In this document: positions 1-11,627 of the stretch, one piece after another
Position numbering within the stretch: position 1 is the first letter of the stretch
How the letters are laid out: each line of letters starts with the position of its first letter
From: Alnus glutinosa
Lineage: Eukaryota; Streptophyta; Magnoliopsida; Fagales; Betulaceae
DNA length: 64,000 nucleotides
NCBI RefSeq assembly: GCF_958979055.1
Contig: NC_084886.1
Location: 43,636,654 to 43,700,653 of the forward strand
Reading direction: 5' to 3'
The notes under the pieces: model-generated
The model's database searches: none
The model's input: the letters and a program-made list of their open reading frames with translations, nothing else
What the model was told of the DNA's origin: nothing
Translations under genes and position numbers: made by a program

Positions 1-591
1 TTCAAGCCACTAAAAAAGAAGAGTAGGAAAAAAAAGAAAAGAAAAAGAAAGTGATATAAGAAATGAAAAAGAAAAAGGAAAAAGAAACATAAGATCTTTG
101 GACCACATGGCACTGAAGCAAAATAAGGAGAGTAGCATGAGAGAAAGAAAAGTGAGATCAGAGATAAAAATCCACTTAAGAACAAACACTACTCTGCCAG
201 GATTCAAAACCCCTTCAAAACTCAAAAGCCTCCAACCGTTCTCCTAAAGACAATAACATTTTAGTCTACCTGAACTTGACACGTGTCAACCTTATGCATG
301 AGAACAGTTCTTCTGAGAAACTTTTCGTTGAGTATAAATAAGAGCCTCTGCTTCAACTGGTCCTTGCCAGGATAGTTTATTTGAGGCCTCTAGAAGTTAA
401 CTCTATTTCTTCTTTCTCATCCATTAGTTTTCTAACTTTTCTGCAATAAGAAATCCGAGTGTTGAACGTTTTTGTCACTTTTTCAGTGGAACACTTGGCC
501 AGCATTCTGTGGTGGTTCCTGCTGAAACATTGACAGACATTCTTCAGAGTGTTGAAGATTACCCAGATAAGCCTTCAAAGCTTTGCTTCTC
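1..591 (+). promoter_or_regulatory. 5' flank and promoter of the polygalacturonase gene
   Basis: There is no gene in this stretch. A clean TATA box, TATAAATA, lies at 333-340. It suggests transcription starting near 365 and a 5' UTR of about 225 bases. An ACGTG-containing stretch (gacacgtgtc) at about 278-287 is a G-box-like element of the bZIP/bHLH type. The first 130 bases are purine-rich (AAAGAAAAG repeats) and their open frames are low complexity. The sites are read directly; their use is inferred. Confidence 0.55.
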
Positions 592-3500
592 ATGGACCTT
601 CCTCGCACGCTATTAGTCATTTGGGTCACGGCGAGCCTTATCTTCGAGAACTCAAACAATGTGGAAGGAAGATCCCATTACCACAAGAAGGAGAAGAACA
701 AAAGCTCCCCTGCCTCACCCCCTGAACCTCCAAAGCGTTCATCCCCTGTTACTCCTCCTGTTTCTTCTGACCCGTACCCAAATGATCCCGGGAATTCTAA
801 CACAGGCTGTGTTTTCGATGTAACATCTTTTGGGGCAGTTGGAGACGGTTCTGCTGATGACACTCCTGCATTTATAGCAGCATGGAAAGCAGCTTGTGCA
901 GTAGAATCGGGAGTGGTCCTGGCTCCCGCAGACTATTGTTTCAAAATTACTTCAACAATCTTCTCAGGGCCATGCAAGCCAGGACTTGTATTTCAAGTAA
1001 GTATTCGAACAAAGATTCCTCGTTCTTCTGCTCATTTCATTCAGTAGAATGCTATATACAAAATTTCGGCCTATACAGGTTTTTTTATCGGCTTAAACTT
1101 TTAAATAATAATAATTTAATATGGTATAGTAACAAATGTCTTTAGTTTAAGCACTCTCCCCATCATTCATCTCTAATGATTAAATTAGCTAGCTATTTTT
1201 ATCGGTTTATCCTTTTAGATATATAAGTGACTATTTAACACTAAGCTTTGTCTGTGAAAAGGTGGATGGGGTCCTAATGCCACCGGAGGGACCAAATTCT
1301 TGGCCGAAAGCGGATAGCCGTAAGCAATGGCTTGTGTTTTACCGACTTGACCAGATGACTTTCACAGGGAAAGGAACCATTGAAGGGAATGGCCAGGAGT
1401 GGTGGGCTCTCCCATGCAAGCCACACCGGGTGAGCCATCTATGTGAAAGTTTTTCAGTATTAATTTATCTTCTCTTTTTTATTTTATTATTATTTTTTAT
1501 TATTATTATTTTTTTATGTGCAGAAGCTTTTGAGAAAAGCGATAATTTAACATGTTATTAGAATTAAAAGTCCTGAACTCGAATTTTGTTCCCATTAATT
1601 CACTTATATTTCAATTAAATATGCCCTACTTATTAAATAGGAATTTGTAAAAACAGGTGATTTAACACAATTATATGTGTTTGCTCTTTCCACGGAAATG
1701 AAATATTACGTCACTAAAATGCTAGTAATATCCAATTTCAGGGTCCTAATGGATCGACAATGCCAGGACCATGCGACTCCCCTGCAGTAAGTAGAATCAT
1801 CAAAAACCCAATTCAGATATTTAATTAACAAAGTTGATATTTTTAACCGTCCTAATTTCAATCTTATTTACTTTCTTTTACAGTTAATTAGATTCTTCTT
1901 GAGCTCCAATTTGGTGGTCAGCGGTTTACGGATCCAAAATAGTCCTCAGTTCCATATGAAATTCGATGGCTGTGATGGAGTACTGATAGAAAAGCTGTCC
2001 ATATCTTCGCCTAAACTTAGCCCCAATACCGATGGGATCCACATTGAGAACACTAAGGCTGTTGGAATATACAACTCCATGATTAGCAATGGTAGGGCAA
2101 TAATCCTGTCTCTAGCTCGTACTCAGTTTGGCTTATTGTATGCATGCCTTGTAGTATTATGTGTTAGATGTAATAATGCAATTTGATTTAAACAGGTGAT
2201 GATTGCATTTCGATCGGACCTGGGTGCGCAGATGTTGACATCGAGGGTGTCACTTGCGGGCCTAGTCACGGGATAAGGTGCTCATCCTTTTTCTTATACA
2301 AATTGAAAGCTGAAATCCTGCTTTTTAGCTACCAACTGAACTGCTTGAGTTAAGCTACTTTGCATTCATTGCAATTCAGTCTCACTAAATTTCAGTGATT
2401 CACGTTAAATTATTCAAAACGTTTAAGTCAGTAGGAAATGATTGATATAATCAATTAATTAATATTCTCAAACTCTCTCTTAATAAGTGATGCTCCAACA
2501 AGTAAAATTTGCTCTAGTATCATTATTTAATTAAGCTTATATGAATGAATGACTTTAATAATTTAATTAATATTATAACAATACCATTTTTTTAGTTCAA
2601 CTCATCTGAAAGCATATTCAAGGAAAAACAATTTGTGACCACTAGAATAGATCCACTAGCATCTTGGAGGTATCTCCATATAAAAGAGCCAAAAACGAAA
2701 AGCAACAGGCGAGATTGGCACTCATTATCTTATCCAAAAAGCCAGGCAGCATCTGCATCATTTAATAATCGCTTTAACAGTTGAAATTGTTTTAATTGTC
2801 ATACAGAAAGCAATAGCATTACTCTCTTTTTTTTTTTTTTCTTTTTTTTTTTTTTATGTTTCCTTTCGCTCTTCACGGCTTTAGGAATTAGGAGTGAACC
2901 CCATCAATTGGCCTGGGAAACAATAATCGTTGCTTCTCTCTCTCTCTTTACTTCCGTTGGAAAAGGCAGGAAGGTGGTATAATATCGTGACTTGAGCACA
3001 TGTATGGAGGACTTGAGAATGGAACATGCTACTAGCTAGAGGAACTATGGTAACTTATTTAGGAGTACAATGCCTTTTCCAACGGAAGTAAAGAGAGAAG
3101 CAACGATTTTTGTTTCCCAATTTATGGGGTTCACTCCTAAAGCCGTGAAGAGAGAAAGGAAACATTAAAAAGGTAAAAAGATATGTAATTTCAATGGAAC
3201 TCTGAAATGGCCATGGGCCATAGCCATATAATAGAGGGGAATAACACTGATCAACTTAAGACAATAATTTAGAATCCAATAATGAAGTTCATATATATAT
3301 ATATATATATAGCTTTTTCGAGGCTCCCCAAATCACCAAGTGACTTCATTCTCTTTTAGCGTGCCTGACTTAGTCTCCTCTGTTTAATGCAGCATTGGAA
3401 GCCTTGGAGTGCACAATTCTCGGGCATGCGTTTCCAACATAACAGTTCGTAACGTAGTCATTAAGGAATCAGACAATGGGCTGAGGATCAAGACATGGCA

Positions 3501-3897
3501 AGGTGGGACGGGATCTGTAACAGGCATATCATTCGACAGCATCCAAATGGAGAACGTAATGAACTGCGTAATCATAGACCAATATTATTGCTTGTCAAAG
3601 GCTTGCTTAAACGAAACTTCAGCTGTATATGTCACGGACGTGGCCTTCAGGAACATAAAGGGCACCTATGATGTGCGCAGTCCCCCCATACATTTTGCAT
3701 GCAGTGACACGGTTGCTTGCACAAATATCACACTTTCGGACGTGGAGCTTCTCCCATATGAAGGGGAACTGGTGGATGATCCATTCTGCTGGAATGCTTA
3801 TGGAAATCAGGAAACCTTGACTATACCTCCCATTAATTGCTTACGAGATGGGGACCCTCAGACTGTGGCAGAGCTCTCCCAATATGGTTGCTATTGA
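592..3897 (+). CDS. Secreted polygalacturonase (GH28), 6 exons
   Basis: The enzyme hydrolyses alpha-1,4 bonds of homogalacturonan in the cell wall. Exons: 592-996, 1262-1429, 1742-1786, 1884-2091, 2196-2277, 3393-3897. All splice in frame to 470 residues. The start is ATG 592; upstream in-frame codons do not include an ATG. Residues 1-27 look like a signal peptide, followed by a His/Lys/Ser/Pro-rich linker to about residue 65. Four GH28 signatures are visible: NTDG at 254-257, GDD at 276-278, GPSHG at 297-301 (family consensus GHG) and RIK at 334-336, which supply the catalytic Asp residues, the His and the substrate-binding Arg/Lys. The basic-proline N-terminal spacer resembles the At1g48100 (PGX3) branch, which acts in cell expansion; that placement is by memory. 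The fifth intron (1115 bases) holds a long hairpin, described separately. All catalytic residues are intact, so it is probably active. Confidence 0.93.
2857..3165. repeat. Long inverted repeat (hairpin) in polygalacturonase intron 5
   Basis: The left arm, about 2857-2968, pairs with the right arm, 3071-3165, around a loop of about 102 bases. The arms are nearly identical apart from short insertions on the left: a few bases near 2886, GGCCT near 2911 and extra TC units near 2938. A T-run precedes the left arm. The transcript, read on the sense strand of the host gene, would fold into a stem of about 95 base pairs. It could be a MITE or a young inverted-repeat locus able to feed small-RNA production. 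No flanking duplication was established. Confidence 0.75.
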
Positions 3898-4284
3898 TAT
3901 AGAATACTGTATAAAGCCCAAGAGGCCCCTATCTGTAATGGGTCTTGTTATTACTTAGGCTCCATCCCAACTTGGGTTTCCCCCAAATTGTGTGATGAGA
4001 TGTAATATTATGGGTCTACCGTCTTGGGCCTATGTTGTAATAGATTGGATGCTTACACTATAAGTATAAGATTGAAATATGTTGAGTGCGGAGTTTGAAA
4101 CGAAGAAGGATTCGAGTGCTGTGAAAAAATAGTATAACGATGGAGATTCATAGGGATAGTAATGCGTGAGAATTGTATTTGTCATATAAAAAGTACATTG
4201 ATAAAGTACTTGAACGTTTTGATATGCATAACTCTAAACCAATGAGTACTTTACTTGCTCATTCCAGCTATAGAGTGAGGAGGA
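3898..4284. other. 3' UTR and 3' flank of polygalacturonase
   Basis: The T/G-rich 3' region runs into AT-rich intergenic DNA. TTGTAAT (4034-4041) and AATATG (4076-4081) motifs are compatible with plant near-upstream polyadenylation signals. I see no further gene. Confidence 0.4.
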
Positions 4285-4510
4285 GGAGAAGGAACAATTC
4301 AAGTCACATGTTTTTTTAATCTAGTTCAGTTGAAAGCATGATGTATGCTATGACGTGTACTCGTCCAGATATTTTACACCTAGTCATTGTTGTTAGTCGC
4401 TACATAGTTAACCTCAGCAAGGTTCATTGGCTGACACTAAAATTGATACTTCGATATTTACGGAGTACTATAGATGTTGGTTTAGTTTATAACAAATCCA
4501 GTGATATCAG
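4285..4510 (+). mobile_element. Ty1/copia reverse-transcriptase fragment (fossil)
   Basis: A short stretch reads as the C-terminal part of a copia polyprotein, with CTRPD and ILRYLR hallmarks of the copia RT/RNase H junction. It is an isolated, broken fragment. No LTRs, primer-binding site or other protein domains lie near it. It is an old relic that I cannot date from this copy alone. Confidence 0.75.
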
Positions 4511-4917
4511 TTCTTTCTTGTCCCAACAAAATTATTTGTTTTGCCCTTTATCTTCTAATGACTCTCGTGGAGAAAGAGAGAGTTCAGTGACAACGTGAAA
4601 TAGTGCCGTCCAAGCTCTAGTCTTATTTCACTTTTGGAGTGTCGCACAACACTAAAAAAAAAAATGAGAGTTTTCTCTTTTGTTAGTTTTATCTTTCATG
4701 TGAAGGTGAAATTTAGGTATTTAGAATTGAGTAATGCTATTAGTTATATTCTAATATTCATGCCCCTCTTGTATTTCACCAAAACTTAAAATCATTATTG
4801 TATTTGTAATAAATTACTATCGAATTTTGATCTATTGATGATTTTAAAAATCACATCGGTTTTGGAATGGCACAAAAAGGATATGAGTATGGTGGTGTCT
4901 AGAATTACTCATTTAGA

Positions 4918-4952
<35 letters not shown>

Positions 4953-5826
4953 CTTTTTCTTTATAATGAAATTTATTATGGTCGTTTTTGCCTGTGAATG
5001 TAAACTTATTAAGTCAAAGCACATGACATGCCGTTAAGTTATTAGATGGAACATAGGTGAAAGTACCAATTACATTAATAAGATGTCCGTCCACATGAAC
5101 AATTTATGATACTTTTACAAACGAGTTTGTTATCTGATAACGAGGCAACACATAACTACTAAAAATATATTTAATCCTTAAACGTAAATTATTATAATGA
5201 ATAATGGTAATGTTATAATTGAAAAATAGTATCAATTCACCCAAGCTACTTGTTCAGACAAAAAAGCCTCGAGCAAACAACCTTACTCACGAGTAATGCT
5301 GAAAGGAACATTCGCGTTCTCTTTGAATTTTCCTAAAATTGATGTTTTATAGGATAAATTATTATTGAATTTTGATACAATGATAATGTTAAAAGGAGTA
5401 ATATTAGTTTTGAAGACTCAAGAAAAACAAAGTAATACTAAAAGTTTTTCTTGTGTCTTTCAAAAAATGAGGTAACTTTTAAAATCACCATTGGACTTGT
5501 GATTGATTACTATTAAATTTTAATCAAATGGTGATTTTAAAAGCTATCTCACTTTTGGAATGACACAAAAGTGACACATGAGAGACTTCTAAAATTACTC
5601 AAATCATGAGTCTTCATTTTAACATTTATCGTATAATTTGTATTTCACAATTTCTTAATTTTTCTTTATCGCCAGTAAAAAAATTTTATAGGAAATATTT
5701 AGCGAGCACAATTGTAGATTGAGAAAAGTTTGGTGCACAACAACTTGTGCACAACCTGTTGTGCAAGTATCAGCCCCCACTTGTAAATGGAAAATGACTC
5801 TTGCACAACTGTTATGCAAGGTCTTA
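4511..5826. other. AT-rich intergenic DNA with degenerate small foldback repeats
   Basis: No gene is present. Two degenerate copies of the family seen intact at 38512-38681 occur at about 4725-4915 and 5385-5610. Both carry the internal palindrome around TTAAAATCACCATT and AATGGTGATTTTAAAA and a bordering AGTAATRYTA. A 30-base T run sits at 4919-4951. At 5730-5822 there is a repeat rich in TGCACAAC / GTTGTGCA. Part of it recurs at 58690-58742. Confidence 0.55.
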
Positions 5827-6165
5827 GAGCATTACTAGCAGCTTCCCTACAAGGGATCTGTTCCCTAAATTTTAGGGAAAATTTTAAGAAAGTCAAAAAA
5901 ATCATCCCACAGCAGCTTCCCTACAATTATCTGTTCACCTCTCATTCAATTGTTTATTCTAAAAATATAATCTCTCTCTTACTTTATCTCTTTCTTTTCT
6001 TACTTTTAATTAAAGTAAAAGTAACAAAATAATATTTTAATGATATAGGGAAAAATGAAGGGAAGCTGCTGTGGGGTGTTTTTTGATAGGGAAGCAAAAA
6101 GTAGTTTTATTCCCTACATTTAGGGAAAATGAAGGGAAAAGGAAGGGAAACTGCTAGGAATGCTC
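5827..6165 (+). mobile_element. Tourist-like MITE, copy A
   Basis: This is a 339-bp element with terminal inverted repeats reading GAGCATTACTAGCAGCTTCC at the left and its near-complement at the right. It is flanked by TTA at 5824-5826 and 6166-6168. The 3-bp TWA duplication and absence of coding capacity fit a PIF/Harbinger (Tourist) MITE. Copy B lies 129 bp away in the opposite orientation. Confidence 0.8.
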
Positions 6166-6295
6166 TTAGAGACATGGCACCTGGAATCCCATGTCTCGAG
6201 AATTGTGCACAATAGTTGTACAATTACAACTGTTTACAACTGTTGTACACTCCTGGTAGATTTGTCATTCCGTGCAAGGAGAAGCCCACGTGTAA

Positions 6296-6633
6296 AGCAT
6301 TCCTAGCAGCTTCCCTTCCCCTTCTCTTCATTTTCTCTAAATGTAGGAAATAAAACTACTTTTTGCTTCCCGATTAAAAAATACCCTACAGCAGCTTCCT
6401 TTCATTTTTCCCTATATCATTAAAATATTATTTTGTTACTTTTACTTTAATTAAAAGTAAGAAAAGAAAGAGATAAAGTAAGAGAGAGATTATATTTTTA
6501 GAATAAACAATTAAATGGGAGGTGAACAGATAATTGTAGGGAACCTGTTGTGGGATGATTTTTTTGACTTTCTTAAAATTTTTTCTAAAATTTATGGAAC
6601 AGATTCCTTGTAGGGAAGCCGCTAGTAATGCTC
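6296..6633 (-). mobile_element. Tourist-like MITE, copy B (inverted relative to copy A)
   Basis: This is a 338-bp reverse-orientation relative of copy A, at high identity throughout. It ends in GCTAGTAATGCTC at 6633 and is flanked by TAA (6634-6636, and 6293-6295 on the left, where the terminal G has changed). It lies directly upstream of the presumed first exon of the cytochrome b5 gene. The two copies could pair in a read-through transcript. Confidence 0.78.
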
Positions 6634-6636
6634 TAA

Positions 6637-7219
6637 ACTCTGCGACTGTTGAGCCAGCGAATTTGAGAAGAAACACATACGAGCAGAAGCTGAGAGCCCA
6701 ACACCACTGTCTCACTCTCACCGGCCACCTCCGATCCCCGCCGGCCAGGACAGCCATCTAACTCTGGTAATTGCAATGCGAAACCTTTCCCATATATTTG
6801 AATCGAAATCTACTTTATAGTAATTCTATTTGTTTATGTGTCTATATATAAACCCAGAAACCTACTCAATAATGCATTTTTTTTTCTTTTAAATTTTTGG
6901 ATGGTTTTGGGTGCTCTGTGTATTTGGATTTTGGCTGGCAATAATGGGTATTGAGTAAAACGTTGAACTTGAGGGTACCGCTGGTTGAAAATAGTAAAAA
7001 GGCCTTATCAAAAAAATAAATAGTGTATGTGCAATATTTGAATTAAAACTTGATGATTGGGATAGATATGAAAGAAAATCCCAGGAGATTTAAAATAATA
7101 TTGCTTTTTGATCTTAAAATATCTGTTAGATTTAGTTTTTGGCTACACTGAAAGCTTGTCTTTTTAGGCTTTTTTCACATTCTCGTATTATGCTTTTTAT
7201 TTGATTCGTTTTAAATGTG
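6637..7219 (+). promoter_or_regulatory. Probable 5' UTR exon and leader intron of the cytochrome b5 gene
   Basis: A GC-richer, CT-rich stretch at about 6640-6766 ends in ACTCTG followed by a GTAATT donor at 6767. A T-rich acceptor (tttttag) ends at 7167. ATG 7220 follows. This pattern fits an untranslated first exon plus leader intron. It is inferred from splice signals and composition only. Confidence 0.5.
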
Positions 7220-9679
7220 ATGGAAGCTAAGCTGTACGATATGATGATAGTTGTACTGGCACTGATTCTGAGTGTCTTTTTGGGACTTCTAATTTTGATC
7301 CCGCGAGACCGTAAATCTGGTAAGCTTGCTTGTTTCTTTTATCTTATCACTTTCATTTTCTTTACCCTCTATATTGTGACTGAACACAATCATGTAGGAT
7401 AATTGTAATGTTTGTGTACATCATGTTTGATTCGATAAAAGTAAATAAAAATTACTGCAGGTCTTTCGAAAAAAGTTGAGTCAAATGCTAGCAATAAGAA
7501 GGTAAACACTCCATAAGTTATTAATCTTTCTTGATATATATATATATATATATATATTTTCTTTTTTTTTCTTTTTCAGACTTAATTCTTTCAGATTTAT
7601 ACTTAAATGATATGAGTTGATGTTCTGTTTGGTTGTTGAGAAAACCGAGGAAGTTGATAGAAAGCATTTTGGGTCTTAACTCTTATCTCATGTGTTATTT
7701 TTTTTTTTTGAGAGTTTTGCTACAGACTCTACAAAATTCTCTACATATTTTTTACAAACTAGCGCAGCGGTGTAGCATTTGTTAATAAAAACTTACGCGG
7801 AAACAAAAATTTTAAGTTGCTGATGTAGCAGTTGCTACGGTTGATGCCGCATTAGTTTGCATAAATTTTGTAGTGAAGCTTGTAGTAGCTCTAGCATTTT
7901 ACTTTTTTTGGAGTCTGAAAAGTTAAGGTGATGCGTTGTTTAGGCTTGGTTTGGCGAAGTTTTTGTTTTTGCAGGTTCCAACTAAAAGAAATTTGAAGTT
8001 TCAAAATGGATTTAGAAAAAAGAAAACTAGAACCCTCTTTTTTGTTTATATGAAACAATGTAAACTCTGACTCGTTTATAATACGCTTGAGTTGGAGACT
8101 AGAAGCAGGTTAGGATTGATGTAAAGGAAGTGAGTAAACCAACTTCATTGTGTCAAGATTTGTCATTGGAGAGGTGGTGAGGGGAAAAGAGGGAGGACGG
8201 AGGGGGATGTTCAGATAGAGCTTGCTCCATGTTCATAGCTGCTTAAGTGGGATAGACTTGATTTCTAGATGAAGAGATCCATATTTGATGAAGATGCATG
8301 AGCTCCATTAGCCTGAGCTTCACGCAATACTGCATTAAACCTTGATTGACATGCTATATACTAAACTGCTCATGTCTTCCATTGTTGGTACGGTACTGAA
8401 GTATAGAATTAAGATGTCTGTTACTCTTATGTACTTCTTCATTGGAAAAAGAGAGAGTAAAATGCATTTATCCCCTCTATGGTTTAATGCATTCTGTTAA
8501 AATCATTATTAATTAGTCATTTGAAAAAAAATGGATATTGTACGTGTGTGTGATTGGAGAGAAAGATGTGGATAAGTGTTTGTGGGGTCTCGTGCATCTC
8601 ATACGACTAATTTCTGTTGAAGCTTTTAATATAAAAGTGGATGAAATTAGTTGATTAGAACAATTGGACACTAGAAAGAGTGTGATTAGAGGAATTGTAA
8701 ACCTAGGAGATGTCAATAGAACTATGTTGAATCACAGCTAGTGTAGGTGCATTTTACCCTAAAAATGAAAAATTCTCAATGTTCTTAGTTGCCTTTAATC
8801 ATTCGATGACTATTTCATGACCGTCCAACTATGCATTTTGTTTTGCTTTTAGGCATCCAAAATCTACAGTAAAGCTGAAGTCTCTTTGCATAACAAGAAA
8901 ACTGATTGCTGGATCATCATCAAGGACAAGGTCTTACCTTTTACTGTGGTTTGGTGCTTCATTTGAAACTTGAAACTACCTGAAATTAATGCATTCAGGA
9001 CTCTGTACTCGTTCTCTTACTTGCCCAATTTTCTTTTCCTTTACTGTAGGTTTTTGATGTTACATCATACGTAGAGGAACATCCAGGTGGTGATGCCATC
9101 TTAGCACATGCTGGCGATGATTCAACCGAAGGGTTTTATGGGTATCCATCCTTTTTTGCTAAAGAATTTTACTTTACCCCAATATTTTGGCAGTAGGAAA
9201 CAATTTTTTTTTCCTGTTTATCTTCCTTGTTCCATAGAATTTCGAAAGAAAATGTCTCACTGGTTTTGATTTACCTTCTTGTCCTTGTGAAATATCTCGA
9301 TCTCTCTCATAATCCTCCAAATATGTACTTATATATAATCTTTCTTTTAATGATGCATTGCTATTCAACTTATCAACAAAAATAAAAAATAAAAAATGAT
9401 GCATTTCTGTTCTGTTTAGAATTCCATGCAAAGTGTAATACATATTCTTGATAATTACAATTGTATGATCAACACTTGGTTGAATTTTGTCTTTCATGAT
9501 CACAATTTGGATCACAACCAAAATTTCCGTTTTCTTTTCTTTTATGTTTGTGTAATATATCGGTATGGCTGTGAATTTCCTAACATCTTGTCAATCTTCC
9601 ATTTGTCAGGCCACAACATGCAACCCGAGTCTTTGACATGATTGATGACTTTTACATTGGAGATCTGGAGGCTAGTTAG
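7220..9679 (+). CDS. CB5LP: Cytochrome b5-like protein with N-terminal membrane anchor, 5 exons
   Basis: This is a small haem electron carrier. Exons: 7220-7319, 7461-7501, 8853-8930, 9050-9141, 9610-9679, giving 126 residues in frame. Residues 7-27 form one hydrophobic segment, followed by Pro-Arg-Asp-Arg-Lys. This places the anchor at the N-terminus, unlike the C-terminal tail of canonical plant CB5s. The haem-binding domain follows, with HPGG at 84-87 and the second axial ligand candidate His107. This layout matches Arabidopsis CB5LP (At1g60660), of about 121 residues. Members pass electrons from reductases to microsomal enzymes; the specific acceptor is not evident here. Translation starts at ATG 7220; the in-frame GTG just before it is not a eukaryotic start. 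Confidence 0.92.
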
Positions 9680-10602
9680 TTAGAGCTATTGTTTTGTAAA
9701 ATTGACAAGAGGAACAGTTTCTTCCTTCATTGCCAAATTTGACAGATCTTAGAGCAGTAGTTAATTACTGCCATTCATTGGTTTGTAAAACTAACAAGAC
9801 AAATGTGCTTTCCGAATCCTATTCTTCTTTTGACATTTCTGCCTTTGAGGTAACCAGTCTCTATTGTGTTTGCTACTTACTGGTCCTGTAGCTTTTTTTC
9901 TTAATCTATTGATTAAACTTTTGATCTTCAACTTGGGTGAGTTTATTTGACTAAGTTAATAACAATCTTAACCCTCATATCTGTTCTCTCTGTTTTGATG
10001 GTCCATTTTGTTATATTTACTCTTTAAGTTTTGCATTATGTAATACTTTCGGGGAAGCACCTTCTGAAGAACAGCTGGTATTTGCAGCCTCCATTACAAA
10101 ACAATAATCAATAATGTCCTACTTTTGGGAAATAGAAAAATGTATTTATTGTTGCATAAAAGGGTGAATCTAAATATTACCATACTGGCTCCAAGGAAGA
10201 AGAGGATAAGGAATCACAAGTCTACTGTCTAACATTACAAAATTTTTTTACTGTGTTAAAAGTTAAAGCCCATAACATTACAAAACAAAGTGTAAGTTAC
10301 GAAATCAGTCCAAAGAAGGTGGGTGGTGAGGAATGATCAAATTGATTAAATGGGAATTAAAAAAATGAAGAAGTAATTCTTAAAATACTTTAATCAATAG
10401 TAGACAAAATGATTACACGCCTGGTCGTGCAGATAAATCTTCTCTCATTAATTGCCCGAATCGATTGCAATTTGGCCAACAAATTACAGTCAATTCCTAT
10501 TGAACTTTGGAAGGAATTTCTTTTTCCCATATAAATCATACCCTCCCATATCCATAAAAAGTCGACCCTTATCCTTGCTTCTTTCAATCTGCAGAGTAAA
10601 TA
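9680..10602. other. 3' UTR of CB5LP and intergenic DNA
   Basis: The 3' UTR runs from 9680 for a few hundred bases. The remainder is AT-rich, and the open frames at 10390-10634 are short and have no recognisable domains. I see no gene. Confidence 0.4.
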
Positions 10603-10618
10603 AAATCACTATTGTTCT

Positions 10619-11611
10619 TTTTTTTTTTTTTTGAAGGGAAGACGTAAACATTTCATTAAACACCCAAAGGGTAACATAGTTACAGTCATAAACAAACTCA
10701 GACCAATAAGGGACTCATAACAATACAAATGTCCCCTTACAGTTACCCTAAAACTCAGATTATACCGATAGTTGCTACAAATAAACCTAATCAATAGAAA
10801 TGTGCCTCTGCGTTGACATTTGAACCTCTACTTGCACTATGGAGTCAGTCACAAATCATCAAAGACTAGGCTAAATCTAACACAGAGCAAACTATCAAAT
10901 ACAATCTGCAATCAAGAACAGGAAACCACCCAAAGAAAGAGCTGTCGTCGGAATAAAGCACCGCCGGAGACGGCGCGTGTGAAACACGCGCCGCCGCCGG
11001 CAACTCCCCTGCAGCAACCGAACACCAAATCCACCGAACGCCACCAAGCACGGCAACAGAGGCGGAAACGTGGTCATCACGCGCGGCCCAAGGAGTGACT
11101 AACCCCCTGGCGCGTGTCGACCACGCGCCGGTCAACGGTGAGTATATCGGCAGTAGCTAGCAGCGGCAGAGCTGGAGGATGACGGCGAGCAAGGCTGGGG
11201 GGCGCGTGTCGACTAGAGAGTGGCAGAACAGAGCAGATCTGGAACTAAAAAATGATAAAAACTGAGACTCCCCAAATCGTTTCGCCGGCGACACGTACGA
11301 CGAAAGCTACCCCCTCCGGCTCCTCTCTGAAGTGTTATCTTGCCAAGAAACAAAGAAACCTAAAAAACTAAAAAACAAACACACTCCATAGTTCAAAAAA
11401 ACTAGGAGGACTAAAACCACCACTGGAACAAGTCCAGGGGGACTCAAAACTCCACAACCCTAGTAGTTGGGAGACTCTAGCCTCCACTAGGCTAACCCAG
11501 GGAGGAACAAAATCCGGGAGGAGGGAGGGACCTCCCTCCTCCGGGAACCCAAACTCAGAAGTTCTTCTCCCTCTTTTCAACGAAGTCCTGCGAGAGATAA
11601 GGGAGAGTTTT
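10619..11611 (-). mobile_element. Short non-LTR retroposon, copy 1 (about 1 kb, minus strand)
   Basis: The element is bounded by a perfect 16-bp direct repeat, AAATCACTATTGTTCT, at 10603-10618 and 11612-11627. A T-run (a poly-A tail on the minus strand) lies immediately inside the left copy. Tail plus long variable-length duplication is the mark of target-primed reverse transcription. The interior is GC-rich, with GCGCGTG motifs around 11090-11220, and lacks a recognisable reverse transcriptase. The CACGTG/GCGTG block and 3' region are related to copies at 21086-22036 and about 54724-55640. The many open frames here are compositional. Confidence 0.82.
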
Positions 11612-11627
11612 AAATCACTATTGTTCT

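Noticed and set aside
583-591. Earlier start for the polygalacturonase at 583
   Set aside because: The codon there is TTG; the first ATG in frame is at 592 and gives a normal signal peptide.
4919-4951. T-run as a retroposon tail
   Set aside because: No matching duplication or element body was found beside it; left as a homopolymer.
10820-11135. Overlapping open frames in both directions
   Set aside because: They lie in the GC-rich interior of retroposon copy 1, bounded by the 16-bp duplication, and are not conserved in the other copies.
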